Shown: piece by piece, positions 8,010 through 15,940 of the stretch
How positions within the stretch are numbered: the first letter of the stretch is position 1
Layout of the letters: the number at the start of each line of letters is the position of its first letter
Origin: Allochromatium humboldtianum
GTDB taxonomy: Bacteria > Pseudomonadota > Gammaproteobacteria > Chromatiales > Chromatiaceae
Assembly: GCF_013385175.1 (NCBI RefSeq)
Contig: NZ_JABZEO010000016.1
Span: forward strand, 1-64,000
Direction of reading: 5' to 3'
DNA: 64,000 nt
Position numbers and translations under genes: made by a program
The notes under the pieces: generated by a model
The model's input: only the letters and a program-made list of their open reading frames with translations
The model's database searches: none
What the model was told of the DNA's origin: nothing

Positions 8010-9323
8010 CTAAACCTTCACATGCTCGGACTTGAGCAGACGCGCCTTCATGCGCCGGATGCCGAGCCAGGCGATCAGCACCACCAGAGGCGCGGCCAGC
8101 CCCGTGGCATAGGTGGCATCGAAGGCGAGCGGCAGACCATGGGCCTCCAGCGCCTTGAACAGATAGGCCAGCAGGCCGACGCCGTAATAGCCGATGGCGA
8201 TCACCGACAACCCCTCGACCGTCTCCTGGAGCCGCAATTGCAGCTTGGCACGCTTGTTCATCGATTCGAGCAGGCCGCGATTCTGCTTCTGTAGCTCGAC
8301 CTCGACACGCGCCCGCAGCAGACTGGTCAGACGCGCCGCGCGTTCGGCCAGTCCCTGCTGGCGCTTGGCGGTCGAATCACAGGTCGCGATCGCCGGCGTC
8401 AGACGCGCTTCGAGGAACTCGGTGAGCGTCTGCAACCCCTCGATACGCCGCTGACGCAGTTGATCCAGACGCTGCATGACCACGCTGTAATAAGCGCGCG
8501 AAGCCTCGAAGCGATAGCTGGTGCGTGCGGCCACCGCCTCGATCTCGGCAGCCAGATCGGTCAGCTCGGCCAGTAGTTCGCTCTCGGGCACCTCCTGACT
8601 GCGATCATCCTGACAGGCCATGCGCGAGGAAACCGCCACGAGACGCCGCTCGGCATCGCTCAGACAGGCGTTGGCCTCACGTGCCGGCGGCAGTCCGAGC
8701 AGCGCCATGGCGCGGTAGGAACTGACCTCCAGGATGCGTTTGGCCAGACGCCCGGCCTGATTCGGCGACAACCCCTGGTCGCGCAGCAGGATGCGCGAGA
8801 AACCGTCCTCGTGGATGCGCAGATCCGAATAGGCGCGCGCCAGACCGCCGACCACCTCGGAGCCGATCACCGGATGGCCGCCGAACAATGCGCTCAGCTC
8901 ATCGAGCGAATACTCGGGCTTGTCGGCCGGTTCGAGCGCTAGCGAGACGGCGGCGACGACCTCGCCCGGTATCCCAGCCAGCCAGTCCGCCGGCAGTTGG
9001 GTGATGACCGGATTGACAAAGGGGTGCGTGAAGGGGCCGGGCAGACTGAAGGTATAGCTGACGAACTCGGTGTGGCGCTCCCAGAGCAGCCGGATGTCGC
9101 CGAGACGGACCAGATAATATTGCTCGATACGCTCCGGGCGCGGCACGCCATAGTGTTCGAGCAGCTCTTGCAGATGGCGCACGGTGCGACCGCTACCGCG
9201 TTCACCGCAGACGGCGGCGATGTGCGAGAGCCGCGCCGGTGCGCGTAGCGGCATATAGGTGCGTGCATGGAGCTCGGTGACGAGCTGATGGCGTAGCGGA
9301 TGCTCCTTGAAGGGCAAGGACAT
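8010..9323 (-). CDS. DUF3422 family membrane-anchored protein
   Basis: The 437-residue protein matches the DUF3422 family: N-terminal HPLRHQLVTELHARTYMPL, a conserved ERHTEFVSYTFSLPGPFTHPF segment around residues 80-105, and a helical middle part with likely coiled coil (about 250-370). Near the C-terminus are hydrophobic stretches (GLSVIAIGYYGVGLLAYLF and GLAAPLVVLIAWLGI) that would anchor it in the inner membrane with most of the chain in the cytoplasm. The biochemical role of the family is not established. AGGAGA is placed 9 bases before the ATG. It is convergent to fumA and divergent from the SUMF1 gene at 9558. Confidence 0.87.
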   Translation of the reverse strand: MSLPFKEHPLRHQLVTELHARTYMPLRAPARLSHIAAVCGERGSGRTVRHLQELLEHYGVPRPERIEQYYLVRLGDIRLLWERHTEFVSYTFSLPGPFTHPFVNPVITQLPADWLAGIPGEVVAAVSLALEPADKPEYSLDELSALFGGHPVIGSEVVGGLARAYSDLRIHEDGFSRILLRDQGLSPNQAGRLAKRILEVSSYRAMALLGLPPAREANACLSDAERRLVAVSSRMACQDDRSQEVPESELLAELTDLAAEIEAVAARTSYRFEASRAYYSVVMQRLDQLRQRRIEGLQTLTEFLEARLTPAIATCDSTAKRQQGLAERAARLTSLLRARVEVELQKQNRGLLESMNKRAKLQLRLQETVEGLSVIAIGYYGVGLLAYLFKALEAHGLPLAFDATYATGLAAPLVVLIAWLGIRRMKARLLKSEHVKV

Positions 9324-9359
9324 AGAGGGCGTTCTCCTGAATGGAACGATCTGTGATTC

Positions 9360-9375
9360 GGCGATAAGTATCGCC
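9360..9375. promoter_or_regulatory. Perfect palindrome in divergent intergenic region
   Basis: GGCGATA-AG-TATCGCC forms a 16-bp dyad about 37 bp upstream of the DUF3422 start and 180 bp upstream of the SUMF1 gene. A second stem, GCCCGG (9405-9410) with CCGGGC (9419-9424), lies nearby. Either may be a regulator site for the divergent genes; nothing in the sequence identifies the regulator. Confidence 0.35.
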
Positions 9376-9557
9376 CTGAAACCGACCTTTTAGAACCACG
9401 CTGAGCCCGGACGTTTCGCCGGGCGATGGATACGCTCGACCAAGCATACACGAAAGGCGCGCGACCCCGAGATCGGTTTGGTCTGGCATCCAGGCCGCCA
9501 AAGTCGGACAATCGCCGACATCACCGTCCCCACGACGATCGAGACCGAAACATACCG

Positions 9558-10961
9558 ATGGCCGAGCAATCCGACTCGCAAATCTATTCCGACGCAGAGT
9601 CCGAACTGCTGCGCAAAACCCTGGAGCAGCTGCGCCAGGAGGCGGAAGAGGAGGTCAAACGGCTCAGTGCCCGACTGGGCGAGCACGACTTAGCGCCCAG
9701 CAGCCAGGTCGCAACGGCGACCGAACGACTTGCACTCCAACAGGAAATGCTGCTGATACAGCAGTCCCTAGACGCCAAGGAGCAGGCTCTCGATCACATC
9801 ACCGAGGAATGCCGGCGGTTGGAGGACGCACTCGAGGACAAGCACCTGGCACTGGAAGGACTCAAGAAGGAGATCGACCGCAAGGATCAGTCGATCCGCG
9901 AGGCCCACACCGAGATCGAGCGCTTACGTCAGGAGCTGCTGGAGGCCAGTCGCACCGCCGACCAGCGCGAGATGACGCCTACTCCGTCCGCGCCGGTGAT
10001 CGTGCGCGGCAAGACGCCGCGTTGGCTGGTTCCGACCACGGGCCTGCTGGTCGTGCTGCTCTCGGTCTCGGCGGTCGCCAACCTCTATCTGATGAGTGAA
10101 CGTGCCGGCGCTCCTCGGCCGCAACAGGGGATTGAGGCAGTGGCCACCCAGGTCGAGCCGCCGGTCCCCAACGAATCCCTCGTCTCAGACCCCGAACCCG
10201 AGTCATCCGAACCGCCCGCCGAGGCCGGCCAGCCGCCGCGCATCCATCAGGACCGACTGCGCGACGGCACGCCCGGACCGGCGATGGTCGTACTCGCCGG
10301 CGGCAGTTTCCGGATGGGCCACAACAGTCTCGGCGGCGAGGACTACAGTCCAGCGCGTTCGGTCAGGGTCGGCCCTTTCATGATCGCGGCTCATGAAGTC
10401 ACTTTTTTGGAGTACGACCGCTTTGCCCGCGCAACCGGCCGCGAGCCGCCCAGCGATCAGGGCTGGGGACGCGGCACGCGCCCCGTGGTCGGCGTCAGCT
10501 GGGAGGAAGCGCGCGACTATGCGGTCTGGCTGGCACAACAGACCGGGCGCCGTTATCGGTTGCCCAGCGAGTCCGAATGGGAGTTCGCCGCACGCGCCGG
10601 AACCACCACGCCCTTCTGGTGGGGGCAGAACGCCGGCTCCAACCGTACCGTCTGTTTCGATTGCGGCAGCCAGTGGGACAACCGCTCCACGGCGCCCGTG
10701 ATGAGCTTCCCAGCCAATCCCTTCGGTCTCTATGAGACGGCCGGCAACGCCATGGAATGGGTCGCCGATTGCTATCGGGCACGTTACCAGAGCGCTCCGG
10801 ACGACGGGCGCGCATTGCTCGCCGGCGACTGTTCCAACCGCGTCGCGCGCGGCGGCGCCTTCAACAAACCCGCCGACTCGATGCGCGCCTTCGTGCGCGC
10901 GCGCTTCGCGCCCGACACCAAGCTCAACATGCTCGGCTTCCGAGTGGCCCGTGATCCCTGA
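9558..10961 (+). CDS. Inner-membrane coiled-coil protein with periplasmic SUMF1 (FGE-sulfatase) domain
   Basis: The 467-residue protein has a long charged coiled coil (about residues 5-130), one transmembrane helix (about 156-178, TTGLLVVLLSVSAVANLYLM), a Pro/Glu-rich linker and a C-terminal SUMF1-type domain (about 243-467) with typical motifs VVGVSWEEARDYAVWLA, RLPSESEWEFAARAG, ETAGNAMEWVADCY and RGGAFN. The predicted topology is cytoplasmic coiled coil and periplasmic SUMF1 domain. The paired cysteines expected near the end of true formylglycine-generating enzymes are absent, so it is more likely a binding or scaffold version than an enzyme. ATG 9558 is chosen because the coiled coil starts there; 9426 would add 44 unlikely residues. 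The next gene follows after 18 bp. Confidence 0.88.
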   Translation: MAEQSDSQIYSDAESELLRKTLEQLRQEAEEEVKRLSARLGEHDLAPSSQVATATERLALQQEMLLIQQSLDAKEQALDHITEECRRLEDALEDKHLALEGLKKEIDRKDQSIREAHTEIERLRQELLEASRTADQREMTPTPSAPVIVRGKTPRWLVPTTGLLVVLLSVSAVANLYLMSERAGAPRPQQGIEAVATQVEPPVPNESLVSDPEPESSEPPAEAGQPPRIHQDRLRDGTPGPAMVVLAGGSFRMGHNSLGGEDYSPARSVRVGPFMIAAHEVTFLEYDRFARATGREPPSDQGWGRGTRPVVGVSWEEARDYAVWLAQQTGRRYRLPSESEWEFAARAGTTTPFWWGQNAGSNRTVCFDCGSQWDNRSTAPVMSFPANPFGLYETAGNAMEWVADCYRARYQSAPDDGRALLAGDCSNRVARGGAFNKPADSMRAFVRARFAPDTKLNMLGFRVARDP

Positions 10962-10979
10962 TCCGCAGGCACAGGCGCG

Positions 10980-12209
10980 ATGCTCAATGCACTCTGGCTC
11001 GTTTTCTTCGTCGTCGCCGGCCTGAGTGCCTTCGGACGCTGGCTGATCGACGGCGATCGAGCGGTCTTCGCCGCCGTGGTCACGAGCCTGTTCGACATGG
11101 CCCGACTCTCGGTCGAGATCATGGTGGTGCTCTTCGGCACGCTCACCCTGTGGCTGGGTTTCCTGCGCATCGCCGAACGGGCCGGACTGGTCGAGTGGCT
11201 GGCGCGCGGACTGGCGCCGCTGTTTCGGCGGCTCATGCCCGAGGTGCCGAGCGGGCATCCGGCGCTCGGACTCATCACGCTCAACTACACGGCCAACACC
11301 CTGGGGCTGGACAACGCCGCCACGCCCATCGGCCTCAAGGCGATGCGCGCGCTCCAGGAACTCAATCCCGAACCGCGCGCCGCAAGCAATGCCCAGATTC
11401 TGTTTCTGGTGCTCAACGCCTCCTCGCTCACACTGCTGCCGGTGTCGATCTTCATGTACCGGGTGCAGCAGGGAGCGGACGATCCGACCCTGGTGTTCCT
11501 GCCGATCCTGCTCGCCACCAGCGCCTCGACCCTGACCGGCCTGTTGACCGTGGCCTTCATGCAGCGTCTGCGGCTGCACGATCCGGTGCTGCTGGCCTGG
11601 CTCGGCGGCGGCGCACTGGTGCTCGGCGGCTTCATGGCGGTGCTGGCGAGTCTGTCGGCGAGTGCGCTGGCCGCACTGTCCTCGCTGCTCGGCAATCTGA
11701 TCCTGTTCGGCCTGATCCTGCTGTTCCTGCTCGTCGGCGCCTGGCGCCGCGTTCCGGTCTATGAGTCCTTCGTCGAGGGCGCGCGCGAGGGCTTCGGCGT
11801 GGCGCGCGATCTCCTGCCCTATCTGGTGGCCATGCTGTGCGCGGTGGGGGTGCTGCGCGCCTCGGGGGCGCTGGATCTCGGGCTGGATGGACTGCGCGCA
11901 CTGGTCGCCTGGATCGGTTGGGACGACCGCTTCGTTGAGGCCATGCCGACGGCGCTGATCAAGCCCTTCTCGGGCAGTGGTGCGCGTGCTATGTTGATCG
12001 AGACCATGCAGACGCACGGTGTCGACAGCTTTCCGGCCCTTCTGGCGGCCACCATCCAGGGCAGCACCGAGACTACCTTCTATGTGCTTGCGGTCTATTT
12101 CGGTGCGGTCGGCATCCAGCGGGCACGACATGCCGTGGGCTGTGCGCTGGCGGCGGACGTTGCTGGGGTAATGGCCGCGATCGGCGTCTGTTATTGGTTC
12201 TTTGGTTGA
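10980..12209 (+). CDS. SpmA-SpmB fusion (nucleoside recognition/Gate-domain membrane protein)
   Basis: The 409-residue integral membrane protein joins what are two separate proteins in spore formers. The N-half (about 1-200) carries the SpmA signature NTLGLDNAATPIGLKAM, and the C-half (about 210-409) carries the SpmB signature FSGSGARAMLIETM and IQGSTETTFYVLAVYFGAVG. Both halves belong to the Gate family related to nucleoside transporters. Non-sporulating proteobacteria also carry such fusions; their substrate is unknown, and a transport role is inferred from the fold. It lies 18 bp after the coiled-coil SUMF1 gene and is probably co-transcribed with it. The 3' end converges with the NadR-like gene. 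Confidence 0.88.
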   Translation: MLNALWLVFFVVAGLSAFGRWLIDGDRAVFAAVVTSLFDMARLSVEIMVVLFGTLTLWLGFLRIAERAGLVEWLARGLAPLFRRLMPEVPSGHPALGLITLNYTANTLGLDNAATPIGLKAMRALQELNPEPRAASNAQILFLVLNASSLTLLPVSIFMYRVQQGADDPTLVFLPILLATSASTLTGLLTVAFMQRLRLHDPVLLAWLGGGALVLGGFMAVLASLSASALAALSSLLGNLILFGLILLFLLVGAWRRVPVYESFVEGAREGFGVARDLLPYLVAMLCAVGVLRASGALDLGLDGLRALVAWIGWDDRFVEAMPTALIKPFSGSGARAMLIETMQTHGVDSFPALLAATIQGSTETTFYVLAVYFGAVGIQRARHAVGCALAADVAGVMAAIGVCYWFFG

Positions 12210-12261
12210 AGTCCGGCCCAGGATTTGGCATGGATGCCGGGACGGCTGGTCATCCCAAAAC

Positions 12262-12840
12262 TCACTCTCGGCACTCGCCGGTTCCAGCCCGCCAACGCTC
12301 GATCGCATCGATCGCACGGCGTCGGCGCGTCTCCCGGTCGCCCGAGACGAGCACGACACGATAGCCCGCCTCCGCCAACCGTGCGCGGAACAACGCCATC
12401 TGACCACAGCGGTCCCCGGACCGATCGCGCACGCCATCCGCCACCCAGGGCACGTCGATGTCGGTCAACAGATAGAGATCCCGCCGGCGCCTTGGACGAC
12501 ACTCGGTCAGCATAGCGTCGAGTTCGGACGGCACGGCACCGAAGAAGCACTCCGACCAGATGCGGATGGTCAACACATCGGTATCGCAGATCAGGAATCC
12601 ATCCTCCGCCAGACCGGCAGCGGCCTGATCCTCGGCTGCCTGCTGGCCGTAGGCGATCACCAGGACATCTTCCAGAACACAGTTCCCGCCGGTGCGTGCC
12701 AGCTTCTCCAGAATCCAGGCGCGCGCAAACTCGGGCACGAGCGGGACGGAGAAATGGGCCGCCAACTGCTCGGCGAGCGTGCTCTTGCCGCTCGACTCCG
12801 GCCCCGTGAATATGACTCGATGCAGAGGATCTATCTGCAT
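12262..12840 (-). CDS. NadR/Ttd14-type AAA kinase-like P-loop protein
   Basis: The 192-residue cytoplasmic protein has a Walker A motif GPESSGKST near its N-terminus (about residues 11-19), the NadR-type continuation FVPEFAR-like (PLVPEFARAWILEKL), and a second acidic motif FLICDTDVLTIRIWSE. These are the hallmarks of the ribosylnicotinamide-kinase domain of NadR and related AAA_28 proteins, which phosphorylate nicotinamide riboside in NAD salvage. The adenylyltransferase and repressor domains of full NadR are missing, so the substrate is uncertain. The start at 12840 is preferred because Walker A lies about 10 residues in; 12870 is an alternative. It converges with the SpmA-SpmB gene. Confidence 0.78.
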   Translation of the reverse strand: MQIDPLHRVIFTGPESSGKSTLAEQLAAHFSVPLVPEFARAWILEKLARTGGNCVLEDVLVIAYGQQAAEDQAAAGLAEDGFLICDTDVLTIRIWSECFFGAVPSELDAMLTECRPRRRRDLYLLTDIDVPWVADGVRDRSGDRCGQMALFRARLAEAGYRVVLVSGDRETRRRRAIDAIERWRAGTGECRE

Positions 12841-12941
12841 ATCGCCAAATTCCACATCATTCTGTCGCATTCGAATCCATAAAGGACAAAAACTGCCAAC
12901 TTCATTCTCGGCACTGAATTCGTCTCCGAAATCCGGAACCC

Positions 12942-12951
12942 TGACTATAAT
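12942..12951 (+). promoter_or_regulatory. Candidate promoter of the nine-gene envelope operon
   Basis: A consensus TATAAT hexamer sits at 12946-12951, preceded by TGAC, and lies 42 bases upstream of the VWA gene start. No good -35 box is seen 16-18 bp upstream, so activation by a regulator may be needed. It is the only obvious promoter before the run of genes to 32126. Confidence 0.5.
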
Positions 12952-12993
12952 CTGACTGGCTTCTCGGTTCGTGAACAAGCTTGGGGACACATC

Positions 12994-15159
12994 ATGCCTT
13001 GGAAGACAGAACACAGAGAAAGATCCTTCGCACAAACATTCGCTTTCGCCGGCCTCCTGGCGGCAAGCTGGCTCCTATGGATGCCGGCGGCGCTGGCCGA
13101 TCTGTCCGAACTGGAAGGCGACTCCGGACATCAGACCCAGACCACGGATACGCCCTCGACACCACCCGCACAGCCGATCGACGACGGCCTCTCCTGTCCG
13201 GGCGATTCACCCTGTATCGAGACCGCGACCCAACTGACGCTCCGGGTGCTGCCGCGTCCCTTCTCGAATATCTACCAGGAGCCGGTCGCCGATGGAGGCG
13301 CGATCGTCCAGGCCAATCCGCCGGCCTTCCGCCCGCTCTACGCCTTCGAGCGCCGTGACATCGATCTGCGCGAGGGCGCCGAACCGCGCGGCTGGTATCG
13401 CGTCGGCCGGACACGCACCCAGGCCGACGGCTGGATGCAGGCCAAGGACGTCTTCGAGTGGCGTCAGGCGCTGCTGGTCTCCTTCACCCATCCGGGTGAT
13501 CCGATCGAGGGGCGTCATCCGGTGCTCATGTTCAAGGATCGCGAGACGCTGCAAGCCATCGTCGACGACATGGACATGGCCGCCAGCGCTCAGGCGCTCT
13601 ACGACGAGATCGATCGCGGCGGCACACCCGAGGCCGTCATCAGTCTGGAGCCGAAGCGCTTCGTCGACATCACGACCAACTTCTACATGCTGCCGATCCT
13701 GCAATGGTCGCAGACCCAGATCGATGGCGACGATGTCCGTCTGCTGCAACTGGCCTCGGCCGTTCCGGGCGCGCGCGGCGCCGATACGCTGCAAACGCCC
13801 GAGTATCGCGAGCAGGCCCAGACCGGACGCGACACCGCCGATCAGGGCATCGAGGACATCGCCGTCGACATCGTCTTCGTCATCGACACCACGCGCAGTA
13901 TGCAACCCTTCATCGACATGACCCGCGACGCGGTGGCCAAGATGGCGCGCAATTTCAGCGAACGCACCCAGGATCGCTTCCGCTTCGGTCTCGTGACCTA
14001 TCGTGATTCGCTCGAAGCCGTGCCCGAACTCGACTATCTCACCCGCAATCACACGCCGACCCTGGTCACGGCCGAGCGTCTGGCCGAGATCCTGGACACC
14101 GACGCCAAGGCGACGCGCGTCGGCAGTCTGGGGTACGACGAGGATGTTTTCGCCGGTGTGGATGCCGCTCTGCGTCAGTCCCCCTGGCGCGAGAAGTCGA
14201 TCAAGTTCGTCATCCTGATCGGTGACGCCAGCTCGCACCTCAAGGGGGATGCGCACAACTCCACACGCAAGGACGAGACCGATCTGCGGCGCGAATACGA
14301 CGATGCCAACGTCCATCTGCTGGCGATCCATCTCCAGAATCCCAAGGCAGCCGAGGATTTTCCGCGTGCCCTGCAGCAGTTCGGCACCCTGGCGCGCATC
14401 CGTGGCAACCCGTCGCAACAGGCGCTGGAACAGGTCGATACGTCTCAGGATGACGCCTATCGCCAGCTGGTCGACCGCGTGACCACCAGCATCAATACCG
14501 AACTCGAACGCACACTGGCGGCCAAGGCGCCGGCCGCGCCGATGTCTCCTGGGGCCGCGACGCCCCCGACCGTGCCGGGCACCTCCCCCACAGAGGCACC
14601 CGAAGTCCTGGATTCGGTCTCAGGCATCTGGCAGGCGGCCTTAATCGAGTACATCGGCCAGTCGGCCAACCCGCCCAAGGACATCGTCGCCTGGTCGCTC
14701 GACCGTGACCTGATCAATCCGGCCGACCGCGCGCTGGAAGTCCGGGTGCTGGTCACGCGCGAGCAGTTGAGTTCGCTCGCCCAGGCGCTCGACAGCGTGA
14801 TGCAGGCGCTGATGCGCGCCGAGGTGACACAGGCGCAGTTCCTCGAATCGCTGCAAAGCGTCTCGGGACAGGCGATGAAGCGTCCGGACGATCTGGCACA
14901 GGCCCAGCGTCTGGCCGATACCGGACTGCTGCCGGCCTTCATCCAGTCCCTGCCCTATCGCAGTGACGTGCTGGCCCTGACCGACGAGATGTTCGCGAGC
15001 ATGACCGCCGAGCAGCGCGCTCAGTTGGAATGGAGCATCCTGGCCAAGCTCGAACAGTATCGCGCCATCAACGATCAGGTCGACGCCTGGTTCAGGCTCA
15101 ACGATACGGATGCCGACAGCGACATGGTCTATCCGCTGCACATCGACTATCTGCCCTGA
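12994..15159 (+). CDS. Periplasmic von Willebrand factor A domain protein
   Basis: The 721-residue protein has a signal peptide (about 1-35, ending AALA). A region around residues 80-155 (LRVLPRPFSNIYQEP to RTQADGWMQAKDVF) resembles bacterial SH3-like modules. The VWA domain (about 288-500) starts DIVFVIDTTRSM; Asp298, Thr300 and Ser302 give a DxTxS metal-ion adhesion site, and RFGLVTYRDS and VILIGDASSH are the next strands. After a Pro/Ala linker (about 510-540) the C-terminal part (about 545-721) is helical and unassigned. VWA domains bind protein partners through a metal ion. It begins a nine-gene cluster, and the ABC ATPase gene starts 13 bp later, which suggests that it works with that transporter in the periplasm. 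Confidence 0.88.
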   Translation: MPWKTEHRERSFAQTFAFAGLLAASWLLWMPAALADLSELEGDSGHQTQTTDTPSTPPAQPIDDGLSCPGDSPCIETATQLTLRVLPRPFSNIYQEPVADGGAIVQANPPAFRPLYAFERRDIDLREGAEPRGWYRVGRTRTQADGWMQAKDVFEWRQALLVSFTHPGDPIEGRHPVLMFKDRETLQAIVDDMDMAASAQALYDEIDRGGTPEAVISLEPKRFVDITTNFYMLPILQWSQTQIDGDDVRLLQLASAVPGARGADTLQTPEYREQAQTGRDTADQGIEDIAVDIVFVIDTTRSMQPFIDMTRDAVAKMARNFSERTQDRFRFGLVTYRDSLEAVPELDYLTRNHTPTLVTAERLAEILDTDAKATRVGSLGYDEDVFAGVDAALRQSPWREKSIKFVILIGDASSHLKGDAHNSTRKDETDLRREYDDANVHLLAIHLQNPKAAEDFPRALQQFGTLARIRGNPSQQALEQVDTSQDDAYRQLVDRVTTSINTELERTLAAKAPAAPMSPGAATPPTVPGTSPTEAPEVLDSVSGIWQAALIEYIGQSANPPKDIVAWSLDRDLINPADRALEVRVLVTREQLSSLAQALDSVMQALMRAEVTQAQFLESLQSVSGQAMKRPDDLAQAQRLADTGLLPAFIQSLPYRSDVLALTDEMFASMTAEQRAQLEWSILAKLEQYRAINDQVDAWFRLNDTDADSDMVYPLHIDYLP

Positions 15160-15172
15160 GCGGTCGCTGACC

Positions 15173-15940
15173 ATGCGCGACGGACAGGCACCGATGGTCA
15201 GAATGGAGTCGATCGTCAAGCGGCGCGGCCAGGCCGACAGCGGGTTCGAGCTGCGGGTACCCGAGTTGCGGGTCGACACCGGCGAGGTGGTCGCCCTGAT
15301 CGGCGAGAGCGGGTGCGGCAAGAGCACGCTGCTGGATCTGATCGCGCTCATCCTCGCGCCCACCTCGGCGGTGCAGTTCCGGCTGCACCTCGCCGGGGAG
15401 GGTGCCGGACAGGATCTGGCGGCGCTCTGGGCGCGGGGTGACGAAGGCGCGCTGGCGGCGCTGCGGCGCGAGGCGCTCGGCTATATCCCGCAAACGGGCG
15501 GGTTGCTCTCGTTTCTGAGCGTGCGCGAGAACATCCGTCTGCCCTGTCGCATCAAGGGCGTCAGCCTCGCGGATCGCGAACTGGAGACCCTGGCCAAGCG
15601 GCTCGGCGTGGCCGAGTGTCTGGACCGCAAACCGCATGCGCTCTCGATCGGACAGCGCCAGCGGGTCGCGATTCTGCGAGCCATCGCCCATGGTCCGCGT
15701 CTGCTGCTCGCCGACGAACCCACGGCCGCGCTCGACAAGCCGCGCGCACGCGCCGTCCTGGCCGACATGAACGCGCTGGCGTGCCAGCAGCATCTGGCCG
15801 TGGTGGTCGTCACGCACGATCTGGATCTGCTGGCCGAGCATGTTGACCGGGCTTATACCTTCGATCTCGAACGCCTCTCGGAGTCCGAGACGCGCTCGAC
15901 CTGCCGCGCCCTGGATGACGCGAAGCGAGTCATCGCATGA
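15173..15940 (+). CDS. ABC transporter ATP-binding protein (LolD/MacB type)
   Basis: The 255-residue protein has all nucleotide-binding motifs: Walker A GESGCGKST (44-52), a Q-loop in GYIPQTGGLLSFLSVREN, the signature LSIGQRQRVA, Walker B LLLADEPTAALD and the switch His in VVVVTHD. It groups by eye with LolD/FtsE/MacB-type ATPases, which drive mechanotransmission rather than substrate passage across the membrane. ATG 15173 puts the first strand close to the N-terminus; the upstream extension from 15110 overlaps the VWA gene. The downstream permease overlaps it by four bases, so the two make one transporter. Confidence 0.92.
   Translation: MRDGQAPMVRMESIVKRRGQADSGFELRVPELRVDTGEVVALIGESGCGKSTLLDLIALILAPTSAVQFRLHLAGEGAGQDLAALWARGDEGALAALRREALGYIPQTGGLLSFLSVRENIRLPCRIKGVSLADRELETLAKRLGVAECLDRKPHALSIGQRQRVAILRAIAHGPRLLLADEPTAALDKPRARAVLADMNALACQQHLAVVVVTHDLDLLAEHVDRAYTFDLERLSESETRSTCRALDDAKRVIA

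Noticed and set aside
10203-12437. A 744-codon minus-strand open frame, with other long antisense frames at 34834-37155, 44761-46512, 47839-49683, 52352-54679 and 55203-56987.
   Set aside because: All lie opposite well-identified genes, have low-complexity His/Arg/Gln-rich or Gly/Ala-rich products, and show no family motifs. They are a result of high GC at third codon positions.
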